Of a stretch of DNA of 64,000 nucleotides, positions 7,661-16,068 are shown piece after piece. The notes under the pieces were generated by a model that had not been told where the DNA came from, ran no database searches, and saw only the letters and a program-made list of their open reading frames with translations. The stretch's first letter is position 1, and every line of letters begins with the position of its first letter. The position numbers and the translations under genes were made by a program. The DNA comes from Streptomyces sp. Ru72. Lineage in GTDB: Bacteria > Actinomycetota > Actinomycetes > Streptomycetales > Streptomycetaceae. The stretch is from positions 44,485 to 108,484 of the forward strand of contig NZ_PQSR01000019.1 of the NCBI RefSeq assembly GCF_002920635.1, read 5' to 3'.

Positions 7661-8194
7661 TCAGCTCAGGCCCAGGCTGGAGAGCGCGGTCGTCCAGTCG
7701 GTGGCGATGGCGTTGCGTGCGTCGTCGAGGCCGACCTCGCCGTTGCACACGTCCTTCTTGAGCGTGTTCTCGACGGTGTCCTTGTCGGCGGCGACTTCGC
7801 CCGAACCCGTGTCGTAGCGCGGTTCGGGCCACAGGTTCTCGGGGCTGGTGGGGTTGCCGCCGAGCTCCAGCGGGATGAGGTGGTCCTCCTCGTAGTCAGC
7901 TGTGCTGGTGTCGCCGTAGCCGTACTCGACGATCTGCTTCTTCTTCAGCGCGGTGGTGTACGAGCTGGACGGCCGCACGGTCGCGGTCCAGCCGGAGACA
8001 CAGATGGTGGAGTCGATCGTGTCCTGTGTGACGTCCGGGTTGACGGCGCCGGGCTGGCAGCTGGGGTCGGGGAGGGGGAGGTAGTCCTGGCTGCACGACT
8101 GCGCGTGCGCGCTGCCGGCGGTGACGGTCAGACCCGCGGCGGTGAGGGCGAGGGTGGACAGGGTGGTCACCAGGGGGCGCGATATTCGGGACAT
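7661..8194 (-). CDS. Secreted HNH-nuclease-like protein
   Basis: The 177-residue protein starts at ATG 8194 behind GGGAGA. Residues 1-31 form a Sec signal peptide (LVTTLSTLALTAAGLTV, AHA cleavage). The mature part contains YEEDHLIPLELGGNP (D104, H105) and SPENLWPEP (N120), the D-H...N core of an HNH/betabeta-alpha-Me nuclease. It also has at least four Cys (34, 46, 65 and one near the end) that could form disulfides outside the cell. It converges on the DUF6445 gene with a 16-base gap. Secreted HNH proteins of this size are common in Streptomyces; nuclease activity is likely but unproven, and no immunity partner is adjacent. Confidence 0.75.
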   Translation of the reverse strand: MSRISRPLVTTLSTLALTAAGLTVTAGSAHAQSCSQDYLPLPDPSCQPGAVNPDVTQDTIDSTICVSGWTATVRPSSSYTTALKKKQIVEYGYGDTSTADYEEDHLIPLELGGNPTSPENLWPEPRYDTGSGEVAADKDTVENTLKKDVCNGEVGLDDARNAIATDWTTALSSLGLS

Positions 8195-8423
8195 GGGAGT
8201 CTCCCGGTGGGGATGCCCGGCACGGTTCCGGGCGGTCGTGAGCATGACAACACGGGGTGGTCTATGCGGGTAGAGCCCTTTGCGGGACCGGGAGAAGTTT
8301 GGTCGAAGGTTTGTCCGCGCGAAGGCCCCGGCCAGTGAAGTCATGGGCTGCGCTTGGGCATTGGTTCACCCAGGTGTACAGCGGGCGCCGCCGACTCCCG
8401 CCCGGGGTCGTCGACGGCGGCCG

Positions 8424-9182
8424 TCAGCGGGACGGCGTCAGCGGCAGGTCGTCCGTGTACGCGTTCACCGGCTTGTCCACCCGCTCGACGGTACGGGCGT
8501 CCAGCGCGGCCGGCGCCGACCGTGTGCCCAGCGTCCCGCCGGGGTGCCAGGTGCCCGTGACGGCCACCCAGGTGTCGGCGGGCAGCGCCGGGGCCCCGTG
8601 GACACGTACCTTGACGGACTGCGCGTCCGCAGCGCAGCACGAGAAGATGATCCGGGTCAGGTACCAGCCCCCGCCCCGCTTGTCCGGCGTGACGAAACCG
8701 GTCAACGTGACGCTGCGCCCCTTGATGGCCTGCGTACGGTCCTGCTGCACACGGCTGGTGAACCCCGTGAGCGTCATCGGCAGCGGCGAGGTCGCGGGCA
8801 GCGGGTCGAAGTGCCGCTGCTGCGCGACGGCCTTGGCGGGCTCACGGGAGGCGGTGTAGGAGCCGAGGGCGGGCGGGGCGTGGAAGAGCAGGCTGAGCGC
8901 GGGGAGGAACAGCAGCCAGGCGACACGGGGGGCTGTGGAGTGGTCGTGACCGTGGCCGGTGTCGTCGTGACCGCTGTGCGCGTCGTGCGCGTCATGGCCG
9001 CCCCGCCCGCGGTCGAGGGCCGCACTCGCCAGCCCGAGCACGAGCAGCAGCGCCCCCGAGGCGATGAGATACGGACGCAGTCCCGGCCTCACGTACCTCA
9101 GGCACAGGTCGGTGAAGAGCGAGGCGTGCAGCAGACCGAGGCCGCTGAGGACGAGCAGGACCGCCGGGAAGGGCCGTTTCAC
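8424..9182 (-). CDS. TIGR03943-type putative permease subunit with His-rich loop
   Basis: The 252-residue protein starts at GTG 9182, overlapping the stop of the upstream permease by four bases (GTGA), so the two form an operon with coupled translation. It has two N-terminal TM helices (residues 8-27 and 37-55), then a His/Asp-rich cytoplasmic or external loop (GHDAHDAHSGHDDTGHGHDHS, about 60-80). A third TM (85-105) is followed by a C-terminal soluble domain containing IIFSCCAADA and an OB-like sequence. I recall this as the TIGR03943 partner of PF03773 permeases. The His-rich loop and Cys pair suggest metal binding, so the pair may move or sense a transition metal; the substrate is unproven. 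Confidence 0.8.
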   Translation of the reverse strand: MKRPFPAVLLVLSGLGLLHASLFTDLCLRYVRPGLRPYLIASGALLLVLGLASAALDRGRGGHDAHDAHSGHDDTGHGHDHSTAPRVAWLLFLPALSLLFHAPPALGSYTASREPAKAVAQQRHFDPLPATSPLPMTLTGFTSRVQQDRTQAIKGRSVTLTGFVTPDKRGGGWYLTRIIFSCCAADAQSVKVRVHGAPALPADTWVAVTGTWHPGGTLGTRSAPAALDARTVERVDKPVNAYTDDLPLTPSR

Positions 9183-10204
9183 AGCAGGGCCCCTCCGATC
9201 AGCGCACTGCACAGCACCGCCACGACGGTCGTGGCGGTGGAGAAGCGGACCGCGAAGGCGCGGCCGAACGTGCCCGCCTGAAGGGCGATCAGCTTCAGGT
9301 CGACCATCGGCCCCACCACCATGAACGCCAGCCGTGCCACGGGCGAGAAGCCGGTGAGCGAGGCGGCCACGAACGCGTCGGCCTCGGAGCACACCGCGAG
9401 CACGACGGCGAGCCCCGCCAGGAACAGCACCGACAGCCAGGTGGAGCCGGAGAACACGTCGAGCACGGAGCGCGGGACCGCCACGTTGAAGGTGGCCGCC
9501 GCCATGGCCCCGACGACCAGGAAGCCGCCCGCGTGCAGGAAGTCGTGCTGGAAGCCGAGCCGGAACTCCCGCCACCGGCTGTGCCCCGGTCGGTGACCGG
9601 TGTGCCGCACGGTCGGCCGCAGCCACTCCTCCCTGCCGAGCCAGAGCCACAGCCAGCCCATCACGGCCGCGGTGACGAGCGAGGCGAGCAGCCGGGCCAG
9701 GACCATCAGGGGGCTGCCGGGGAAGGCCACGGCGGTGGCGGTCAGCACCACCGGGTTGACGGCGGGAGCCGACAGCAGGAACGCGAACGCGGCGGCCGGG
9801 GTGACACCCCGCCGGATCAGGCTGTTCGCGACCGGCACCGACGCGCACTCGCAGCCGGGCAGCACCACCCCGGCGACCCCGGCGACCGGAACGGCGAGCG
9901 CGGGGTTGCGGGGCAGCGCCCGGCTGAACACCGTCGCCGGCACGAACGCGTTGATGGCGCCGGACAAGGCCGTGCCGAGCAGCAGGAACGGCAGGGCCTG
10001 CACGGTGATGGCCAGAGCGACGGTGCGCCAGGCCTGCATCGCGGGCTCGTCCATCCACCGGCCGAGCAGGAGCAGCGCCGGACCGGCGAGGACGGCAGCC
10101 GCCAGCAGCAGCGGCCAGGACGCGGGCCAGCCGCGAGCGGGGGCGCGCTCGGGCGTCGCGGGGGCCGCCACCACCTCCGCGGCCAGTTCGTCTGTCTTCT
10201 GCAT
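9179..10204 (-). CDS. PF03773 (ArsP/YraQ-type) permease
   Basis: The 341-residue integral membrane protein starts at ATG 10204. About eight hydrophobic segments are visible, with a large hydrophilic loop around residues 195-220. Conserved motifs are LPGCECAS (Cys pair in a TM region) and LLSAPAVNPVV, both typical of the UPF0718/ArsP permease family, some members of which export organoarsenicals. The partner gene downstream overlaps it. A 17-bp palindrome lies 19-35 bases before the start codon, so a repressor probably controls the pair. Metal or metalloid export is the most reasonable guess from the family and the His-rich partner. Confidence 0.85.
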   Translation of the reverse strand: MQKTDELAAEVVAAPATPERAPARGWPASWPLLLAAAVLAGPALLLLGRWMDEPAMQAWRTVALAITVQALPFLLLGTALSGAINAFVPATVFSRALPRNPALAVPVAGVAGVVLPGCECASVPVANSLIRRGVTPAAAFAFLLSAPAVNPVVLTATAVAFPGSPLMVLARLLASLVTAAVMGWLWLWLGREEWLRPTVRHTGHRPGHSRWREFRLGFQHDFLHAGGFLVVGAMAAATFNVAVPRSVLDVFSGSTWLSVLFLAGLAVVLAVCSEADAFVAASLTGFSPVARLAFMVVGPMVDLKLIALQAGTFGRAFAVRFSTATTVVAVLCSALIGGALL

Positions 10205-10222
10205 GCCGGCTCCGACTGTCGG

Positions 10223-10239
10223 ATGTTCGGATCGAACAT
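10223..10239. promoter_or_regulatory. Palindromic operator candidate upstream of the permease operon
   Basis: ATGTTCG-GAT-CGAACAT has perfect 7-bp arms around a 3-bp centre and sits 19-35 nt before the permease start codon, where it would overlap the promoter or leader. No regulator gene is adjacent. The form suits a dimeric winged-helix or TetR-type repressor. Confidence 0.6.
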
Positions 10240-10454
10240 AACGGGCACCCGGCCTCCCCTTCCGGCACCGCCACGCCCTCAGTCCGCCGGGGCGGACTCG
10301 CGCGGTCCGCGGTGGGCCGACGGCGATACTCCGACGGTGCCGGTCGACATCTGTGACGGCCCCCACAACGCGGGCCGTTGATTTTGCCTGTGGAAAAGGT
10401 TTCCGGCTTCGGTCGGACCCGTACCCCTGGGCGTTGGAACAACCAGGAGGTGCC

Positions 10455-11216
10455 ATGCGCATTTCGCGGACCGCGGCGGGAACCCTCTTCGTGACGGGCG
10501 CCCTCACCCTGACACTCACGGCACTCGTCTATCCGTCGATGCTGGGAGTGCAGACGGTCTCCAGCGCCCCCTCACGTGTGATCGCGAACACCTCGGCGGG
10601 ACCCCTGACCGAGGCGGACCGCGACTTCGTCGTCAAAGTACGGGCGGCCGGCCTGTGGGAGTTCCCCTCCGGTGAACTGGCCATGAAGAAGGGCACGACC
10701 CCGGCCGTACGCACCGCCGGGGCGCATCTGGTCAACGGGCACGTCAACCTCGACGCCGTCGACCGGAAGGTGGCCGCGGAGCTGGGCATCACGCTGCCGA
10801 ACCAGCCGAGCCCCCAGCAGCAGGGATTCGTGACGACGCTGACCAACGACACGGGCAAGCAGTTCGACGACGACCTCGCGAACATCCTGCGGCTGACGCA
10901 CGGACAGATCTTCCCCGCCATCGCCAACATCCGCGCCACCACCAAGAACACGCTGGTCCGCCAGCTGGCCGACGTGGCCAACGACACCGTCCTCGACCAC
11001 ATCACGGTGATGGAGCAGACGGGCCTGGTGGACTTCGACTCGCTGGTGTTCCAGGAGACGACCCCGCCGAAGCTCCCGAAGTCCAGCCTGACCCCGCCGG
11101 CCCCGCAGCCGGGCGAGCCGACGGTGGTCCTCTCCCCGCCGCCGGGCTTCACCCCGCCGCCGTCGACGACTCCGGGTGCGGCCGTGGCCCCCGGGTCGGC
11201 GCCGACCGCGGGCTGA
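10455..11216 (+). CDS. Secreted DUF4142 domain protein
   Basis: The product has 253 residues from ATG 10455, with a strong AGGAGG at 10445-10450. Residues 1-31 form a signal sequence (RISRTAAGTLFVTGALTLTLTALVY). Residues 50-195 match the DUF4142 four-helix bundle (LTEADRDFVVKVRAAGLWEFPSG at the start, with AGAHLVNGH and LADVANDTVLDHI). The C-terminal 55 residues are Pro-rich and disordered. DUF4142 proteins are ferritin-like bundles in the envelope of unknown function. It is monocistronic, closed by a strong hairpin. The mature protein may remain attached by the uncleaved N-terminal helix. Confidence 0.88.
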   Translation: MRISRTAAGTLFVTGALTLTLTALVYPSMLGVQTVSSAPSRVIANTSAGPLTEADRDFVVKVRAAGLWEFPSGELAMKKGTTPAVRTAGAHLVNGHVNLDAVDRKVAAELGITLPNQPSPQQQGFVTTLTNDTGKQFDDDLANILRLTHGQIFPAIANIRATTKNTLVRQLADVANDTVLDHITVMEQTGLVDFDSLVFQETTPPKLPKSSLTPPAPQPGEPTVVLSPPPGFTPPPSTTPGAAVAPGSAPTAG

Positions 11217-11247
11217 CGGTCCGGGACCGGCCCAAGCCGCGAAAAAC

Positions 11248-11289
11248 GGGCCCGGCGCTCTCCGGGGGACAAGAGCGCCGGGCCCTTCG
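11248..11289. terminator. Strong bidirectional hairpin between convergent genes
   Basis: GGGCCCGGCGCTCT (11248-11261) is perfectly complementary to AGAGCGCCGGGCCC (11272-11285), followed by TT. It separates the DUF4142 gene (+) from the LAETG gene (-) and can end both transcripts. Confidence 0.88.
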
Positions 11290-11317
11290 GGGATGGTTCA
11301 GCGGACGCCCGGAGGCG

Positions 11318-12247
11318 TCAGGCGCGACCGCGGGACGTACGGCGCCGGGCGGCGACCGCGATGCCCGCACCGGCCGCGACGAGGGCCGCCGCGCCCGCGG
11401 CGATCGGCAGCGCGGTGCTGCCGCCACCGGTCTCGGCGAGACCACCGGGCGGGGTGGACGTGCCGCCGTTCGGGGTGGGCGCCGGGGGCGTGCTCGACTC
11501 GCCGGTGGCGGGCGGGGTCGAGACGGAGGCGGACGGAGAGGCGGGCGTCACCGGGGTGGCCGGGGCCGACGCGGGCGGGGTGGTGGCCGGGGTCGACGCG
11601 GGCGGCGTGGTGGCCGGGGTGCTCGGCGGCTGGGCCGTGCAGTCCTTCGTACCGCCGTTCCAGGACGCGATCAGCTTGTCCTTGATGACCGGGCGGTCCG
11701 GGCCCTTGGGCACGTCGCCGTGCTCGAAGCCGTCCTTCGCGTCGAGGTTGCCGTCGAACTTCACCTTGCCCCGGTACAGGTCGATCTGCGCGAAGCAGCC
11801 GGCGTCCGGCACGGCGATGTCGAGGGAGTCGGTCTCGCCCTGCTTCACCGTCACCGAGTCGAAGTCGTGGAAGACCTGCAGCCCGGACGTGTTGAAGGTG
11901 GCGCCGTGGGTGCGGTAGGAGGCGAGGGAGGCGGTGCAGGTCGTGGCGTCGCCGGCGGCACGCACCTTGATGTGGACCTTGCCGTCCTCGGTGGGCTTCA
12001 GGTTCTGGTCGTCCACCCGGACGGAGTCGGTGAACGTGGTTCCGTCCAGCGAGAACTGGCAGTGGTCGGCCCCGGTGACGGTGCCCGGTCCATTACCGGA
12101 CGCGTACGCGCGGCTCCCATGGTCCCAGCCGCCACCACCGGGCGTACCGGAGGCCCAGGCGGCGCCCCCGGTGACGGCGGTGAGGGTGAGCGCCGCGGCG
12201 CCCGCCCCCAGCAGACGGCGCACGGTGACACGTCTCGTGTCGGACAT
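11318..12247 (-). CDS. LAETG-anchored cell-wall protein (class E sortase substrate)
   Basis: The 309-residue protein starts at ATG 12247 with GGGGGAC upstream; a second ATG four codons earlier is possible. Residues 1-32 are a signal peptide with VRRLLGAGAAAL. The mature domain (about 33-190) contains four Cys (HCQFS, TTCTAS, AGCFAQ, KDCTA) that could form two disulfides. A 75-residue Pro/Thr/Ser/Ala repeat (several copies of PATTPPAST) spans the wall. GLAETG follows near residue 272, then a TM helix and the tail RRRTSRGRA. LAxTG is the known class E sortase motif in Streptomyces, so this protein is covalently wall-linked. Its job is unknown. Confidence 0.88.
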   Translation of the reverse strand: MSDTRRVTVRRLLGAGAAALTLTAVTGGAAWASGTPGGGGWDHGSRAYASGNGPGTVTGADHCQFSLDGTTFTDSVRVDDQNLKPTEDGKVHIKVRAAGDATTCTASLASYRTHGATFNTSGLQVFHDFDSVTVKQGETDSLDIAVPDAGCFAQIDLYRGKVKFDGNLDAKDGFEHGDVPKGPDRPVIKDKLIASWNGGTKDCTAQPPSTPATTPPASTPATTPPASAPATPVTPASPSASVSTPPATGESSTPPAPTPNGGTSTPPGGLAETGGGSTALPIAAGAAALVAAGAGIAVAARRRTSRGRA

Positions 12248-12381
12248 TCGGTCCCCCATCTTGACGGGCCGGACCCGGCCGACGGCAGCGGGCAGCACGA
12301 AGCCGCCGGGACCGTGGCCGGGAAAGAAGTGGTCGAGAGAAACGGATGACTCATTGGTCACATGAGCCACAGCGCGAGCAC

Positions 12382-12410
12382 ATATTCGATCACGGTGACG
12401 ACACTGTCAA
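12382..12410 (-). promoter_or_regulatory. Housekeeping-type promoter of the LAETG protein gene
   Basis: On the minus strand TTGACA (12410-12405) is followed after 17 nt by GAATAT (12387-12382). This is a consensus -35 and a good -10, giving a leader of about 125 nt before ATG 12247. It is the best sigma-70-like promoter I see in the window. Confidence 0.7.
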
Positions 12411-12437
12411 CCTCGTTGAAACCTAGACGAGTTCAGA

Positions 12438-12451
12438 AAACGATCACGTTT
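12438..12451. repeat. Small AT-rich dyad upstream of the LAETG gene promoter
   Basis: AAACG-ATCA-CGTTT is a perfect 5-bp dyad about 30 nt upstream of the TTGACA element. It could be an operator or part of the preceding gene's termination region. No regulator is adjacent. Confidence 0.35.
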
Positions 12452-12524
12452 CGGCCACATCAGGAATGGCGCGGTCCGCTACGGATCGGGAACAGCACGA
12501 TCCGCTGGGCGGACCTCCGCGAGG

Positions 12525-12556
12525 AGCACCCGCCTCGCGGCGCTCGTGCGGGTGCT
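12525..12556 (-). terminator. Hairpin overlapping the NiCoT stop codon
   Basis: On the minus strand AGCACCCGC pairs with GCGGGTGCT across a 14-nt loop. The stem begins within the TAG stop of the permease gene. There is no T-run, so efficiency is uncertain. Confidence 0.45.
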
Positions 12557-13676
12557 ACTTCACCACGTGTTCCACCGGCTGCGGTTCCGGCCGGCCCAGC
12601 CCCGCCGTCCACTTCTCCTCGATGCGGCCCACCTTCCACACCACCAGTGCGAGCACCCACGTGGCGAAGAAGAGGCCGACGATCACGAAGCCCAGGGTGT
12701 TGAGGTCGACGCCGGCGATCCAGTCCCAGAAGGCCCCGTGCAGGCCGAGCTTCTCGGCGAGCAGGCCGAGCAGTTCCGTCGTGCCGATGATCAGCGCCAC
12801 GGCCACGGACAGGCCCGTGATGGTGAGGTTGTAGTAGACCTTGCGGACCGGCTTGGAGAACGCCCACCCGTACGCGAAGTTCATGAACGACCCGTCGATC
12901 GTGTCGAGCAGCGACATGCCGGCCGCGAACAGGACGGGCAGGCACAGAATCGCGTACCAGGGCAGCCCGGAGGCCGCGCCCGAGCCGGCCAGGACGAGGA
13001 GGGCGATCTCCGTCGCGGTGTCGAAGCCGAGGCCGAAGAGCAGGCCCAGCGGGTACATCTGCCACGGCTTGGTGATCGACTTCATCACGCGGCCGAGGAT
13101 CCGGTTCATGAAGCCGCGGTTGTTCAGCTGCTCCTCCAGCGCCGCCTCGTCGAACTCGCCCGACCGCATCTGCCGGAACACCTTCCAGATTCCGGCCAGG
13201 ATGACGAGGTTGATCGCGGCGATGACGTAGAGGAACGCGCCGGAGACCGTCGTACCGATGAGGCCGGTCACGTCGTGCAGCTCGGAGTTGTCGTCGCGGA
13301 CCGGTCCGGCCAGCGTCCTGACGCCGAGCGAGAGCAGCAGCGCCAGTCCGAAGACGACGCTGGAGTGGCCGAGCGAGAACCAGAAGCCGACCGACAGCGG
13401 CCGCTGCCCCTCGCTCATCAGCTTGCGGGTGGTGTTGTCGATCGCGGCGATGTGGTCCGCGTCGAACGCGTGCCGCATGCCGAGCGTGTACGCGGTCACG
13501 CCGATGCCGATGCCGAACGACTTCTCGCCGATGGTGTAGTGCTCGGGCGCGACGATCCCGACGAGGGTGAACCACCCGATGACGTGCAGAGCCAGGACGA
13601 ACGCGGCCATGCCGCCGAGCCGGCCCCACTCCTGCCGCGTGACGGACAGGCGCGTCCGGGAGGAGGACGGAGGCAT
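12555..13676 (-). CDS. NiCoT-family nickel/cobalt permease
   Basis: The 373-residue integral membrane protein starts at ATG 13676 with GAAAGG upstream. It shows the NiCoT signatures: HAFDADHIAAIDNT (the HX4DH motif in TM2), LGHSSVVFG, GFDTATEIALL and GMSLLDTIDGSFM. About eight TM helices flank a central cytoplasmic loop (around 175-210). It imports Ni(II) and/or Co(II) with high affinity, serving Ni superoxide dismutase, urease or cobalamin synthesis. Transcribed alone. A long dyad and an overlapping Nur-like box lie 40-80 bases upstream of the start, so metal-dependent repression is likely. The chemistry of the family is known; which metal is preferred cannot be told. Confidence 0.93.
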   Translation of the reverse strand: MPPSSSRTRLSVTRQEWGRLGGMAAFVLALHVIGWFTLVGIVAPEHYTIGEKSFGIGIGVTAYTLGMRHAFDADHIAAIDNTTRKLMSEGQRPLSVGFWFSLGHSSVVFGLALLLSLGVRTLAGPVRDDNSELHDVTGLIGTTVSGAFLYVIAAINLVILAGIWKVFRQMRSGEFDEAALEEQLNNRGFMNRILGRVMKSITKPWQMYPLGLLFGLGFDTATEIALLVLAGSGAASGLPWYAILCLPVLFAAGMSLLDTIDGSFMNFAYGWAFSKPVRKVYYNLTITGLSVAVALIIGTTELLGLLAEKLGLHGAFWDWIAGVDLNTLGFVIVGLFFATWVLALVVWKVGRIEEKWTAGLGRPEPQPVEHVVK

Positions 13677-13713
13677 GGAGCGGGGCCTTTCTTCTCTGGG
13701 TGCTGCGCCCCCC

Positions 13714-13753
13714 ACTTTCATGCAGGTCAGTTCTACTTGCAAGAAAGTCGCAG
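13714..13753. promoter_or_regulatory. Dyad operator with overlapping Nur-like box, upstream of NiCoT permease
   Basis: ACTTTCATGCAGGT (13714-13727) and ACTTGCAAGAAAGT (13735-13748) are inverted copies matching at 12 of 14 positions around a 7-bp centre. Overlapping the right arm, TTGCAA-GAAAG-TCGCAG (13737-13753) resembles the TTGCAA-N5-TTGCAA box of the nickel repressor Nur. The site is 38-77 nt upstream of the permease start. Confidence 0.55.
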
Positions 13754-13778
13754 TAAAGCCTCCGAGGGCGTGCGGCAC

Positions 13779-14057
13779 CTACCCCATCCGCTCCACGGCC
13801 TCCTTCGCCTCCTTCAGGCCGGCCCCGGTGATCTCGCGGTACACCTTGACGGCCTGGATCCTCCTGCCGTCCCGCAGCAGGGCGGCGACCCGCTCCAGGT
13901 CCGGGTCGGCCTGGTGGAGCCCCAGATGGTCGAGGACCAGGTCGAGTTTCCGCTCGACCCGGGCCATCCGGCGGTCGGTGCGCTTGATCCTCGCCTCGAC
14001 CCCCGCGAAACCGGCCATGAGCAGGGCGAGCACCGCCAATAAGCTCGGCATGTCCAT
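13779..14057 (-). CDS. Membrane-tethered protein with ribosomal L7/L12 C-terminal-like domain
   Basis: The 92-residue product starts at ATG 14057 (a second ATG is two codons later). Residues 3-21 are a TM helix (MPSLLAVLALLMAGFAGVEA). A basic coiled segment (RIKRTDRRMARVERKLDLVLDHL) follows. The last 30 residues (GRRIQAVKVYREITGAGLKEAKEAVERM) match the L7/L12 C-terminal fold, including the GLKEAKE helix. True L7/L12 has an N-terminal dimerisation domain and is not membrane bound, so this is a paralogous small protein, not the ribosomal stalk protein. Its partner and function are unknown. It lies 102 bases upstream of the NiCoT start, beyond the metal operator, so it is probably a separate transcript. 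Confidence 0.75.
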   Translation of the reverse strand: MDMPSLLAVLALLMAGFAGVEARIKRTDRRMARVERKLDLVLDHLGLHQADPDLERVAALLRDGRRIQAVKVYREITGAGLKEAKEAVERMG

Positions 14058-14207
14058 GCTCGGGATCCTAGGAGCGGGCCTCCGCGGGAGTGCGGCCGGA
14101 CGCGCGGGGCGGCGCCGGTGCGGTTGATCACACCGCACCCGGTACCCGGCACCCCGAACGGTCCCCCACCGCTGGCCCGCCGTCCGCCCCGGCCCCAGGC
14201 TGGCCGC

Positions 14208-16052
14208 ATGGACGCCCCGCCCCGTGACGGCCTGCCGCCCTTCGAGGACCGGAGAGACCTCGAGAACGCCGACCGCGGTTTCGTCGCCGCCCTGGAGCCG
14301 GGCGTGGTGACCGACCGCGACGGGCGGGTGGTGTGGGACGGGGACGCGTACCGGTTCCTGGACGGGGACTGCCCGGGCACCGCGCATCCGAGCCTGTGGC
14401 GGCAGTCGCAGCTGTGCGCGCGGCAGGGGCTGTACGAGGTGTGCGAGGGCGTCTACCAGGTGCGCGGCCTGGACCTGGCGAACATGACGCTCGTCGAGGG
14501 CCGTGAGGGAGTCGTCGTCGTCGACCCGCTCATCTCCGCGGAGTGCGCGGCGGCCGCCCTCGCCCTGTACCGGCGGCATCGCGGTGAGCGGCCGGTGACC
14601 GCGCTGATCTACACCCACTCCCACGTCGACCACTTCGGGGGCGCCCGCGGGGTGCTGCCGCGCGAGGCGGAGGCGGGCGTGCCGGTGCTCGCGCCGGCCG
14701 GGTTCCTCCAGCACGCGGTCAGCGAGAACGTGTACGCGGGGCCCGCGATGTCCCGCCGCGCCGGGTTCATGTACGGCGAACGGCTGGCGAAGGCGCCCGA
14801 CGGGCAGATCGGCACCGGCCTCGGCCTGACCATGTCCACCGGCACGGTCACCCTCGTCCCGCCGACCGTCGACATCACCCGCACCGGGCAGACGGAGACC
14901 GTCGACGGCGTGCGCATCCTGTTCCAGCTGACGCCGGGCACCGAGGCGCCGGCCGAGATGAACTTCCTCCTCACCGAGCAGCGCGCCCTGTGCCTGGCGG
15001 AGAACGTCACCCACACCCTGCACAACATCCTGACCCTGCGCGGCGCCGTCGTCCGGGACGCCCGCCTCTGGTCCCGCTACCTCGACGAGGCCATCGACTT
15101 CTTCGGCGAGGGCTACGACGTGGCCTTCGCCTCCCACCACTGGCCGACCTGGGGGCACGAGAGCGTCGTACGCCTGCTGGCGGAGCAGCGCGACCTGTAC
15201 GCCTACCTGCACGACCAGACGCTGCGGCTGCTCAACAGCGGTCTGACCGGCCCGGAGATCGCGGAGGAGCTGCGGCTGCCGCCCGTGCTGGAGGGCGCCT
15301 GGCACGCCCGCGGCTACTACGGGTCCCTCAGCCACAACGTCAAGGCCGTCTACCAGCGCTACCTGGGCTGGTACGACGGCAACCCCGCCCACCTGTGGGA
15401 GCACCCCCCGGCCGCCCTCGCGCGGCGCTACGTGGAGGTGGCGGGCGGTCCCGAGGCGACGCTCGCGGCGGCCCGGCGGTACGTGGATGCCGGTGACCTG
15501 CGCTTCGCCGCGACCCTGCTGAACCACCTGGTCTTCGCCGATCCGGGCGACGAGGTGGCGAAGCAGACCCTGGCAGGCGTCTACGAACGCCTCGGGTACG
15601 GCGCCGAGAACGGACCCTGGCGGAACATCTACCTGACCGGCGCCCTGGAACTGCGCGAGGGGGCGAGCGCCCCCGCCGTCATCTCGGACACGCCCGAGCT
15701 GACCTCTGAACTGACCGTGAGCATGCTCCTCGACGCCCTCGCGGTGCGCATCGACGGTCCGCGCGCGGCCCAGGAGCCACGCCTGATCATCGACCTGGTG
15801 GTCATCGACGAGGAACGCCGCCACCGGATCAACCTGGAGCACGGCGCGCTCACCCACCGCAGTATGCCGCTGCACCGCACCCCGAGGCCGCACGCGGGCC
15901 TGACGCTCACCCTGACCCGTCCCGAACTGCTCGGCCTGCTCGCGGGCCACGGCCTCGCCGGCATCGGGACCGAAGGCGACCGGGGCCTGCTCAAGCGCCT
16001 GTTCTCCTACGTCACCCGGCCGGACCGGGGGTTCCCGATCGTCACCCCGTAG
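14208..16052 (+). CDS. Alkyl/linear primary sulfatase, metallo-beta-lactamase fold
   Basis: The 614-residue enzyme starts at ATG 14208. The metal site is THSHVDHFGG (H137, H139, D141, H142), with later ligands in AENVTHTLHN (E and H) and the SHHWPTWG segment. The C-terminal 110 residues fit the SCP2-like domain of SdsA1-type sulfatases, and a dimerisation region lies between (around 390-500). It hydrolyses sulfate esters such as SDS to alcohol and sulfate with two Zn ions. No signal peptide is visible, unlike the secreted Pseudomonas SdsA1. CAGGCT at 14196-14201 is 6 nt upstream of the ATG, compatible with leaderless expression. It converges on the HTH-TPR regulator. Confidence 0.9.
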   Translation: MDAPPRDGLPPFEDRRDLENADRGFVAALEPGVVTDRDGRVVWDGDAYRFLDGDCPGTAHPSLWRQSQLCARQGLYEVCEGVYQVRGLDLANMTLVEGREGVVVVDPLISAECAAAALALYRRHRGERPVTALIYTHSHVDHFGGARGVLPREAEAGVPVLAPAGFLQHAVSENVYAGPAMSRRAGFMYGERLAKAPDGQIGTGLGLTMSTGTVTLVPPTVDITRTGQTETVDGVRILFQLTPGTEAPAEMNFLLTEQRALCLAENVTHTLHNILTLRGAVVRDARLWSRYLDEAIDFFGEGYDVAFASHHWPTWGHESVVRLLAEQRDLYAYLHDQTLRLLNSGLTGPEIAEELRLPPVLEGAWHARGYYGSLSHNVKAVYQRYLGWYDGNPAHLWEHPPAALARRYVEVAGGPEATLAAARRYVDAGDLRFAATLLNHLVFADPGDEVAKQTLAGVYERLGYGAENGPWRNIYLTGALELREGASAPAVISDTPELTSELTVSMLLDALAVRIDGPRAAQEPRLIIDLVVIDEERRHRINLEHGALTHRSMPLHRTPRPHAGLTLTLTRPELLGLLAGHGLAGIGTEGDRGLLKRLFSYVTRPDRGFPIVTP

Positions 16053-16068
16053 GGAGGGCCCGGGGCTG

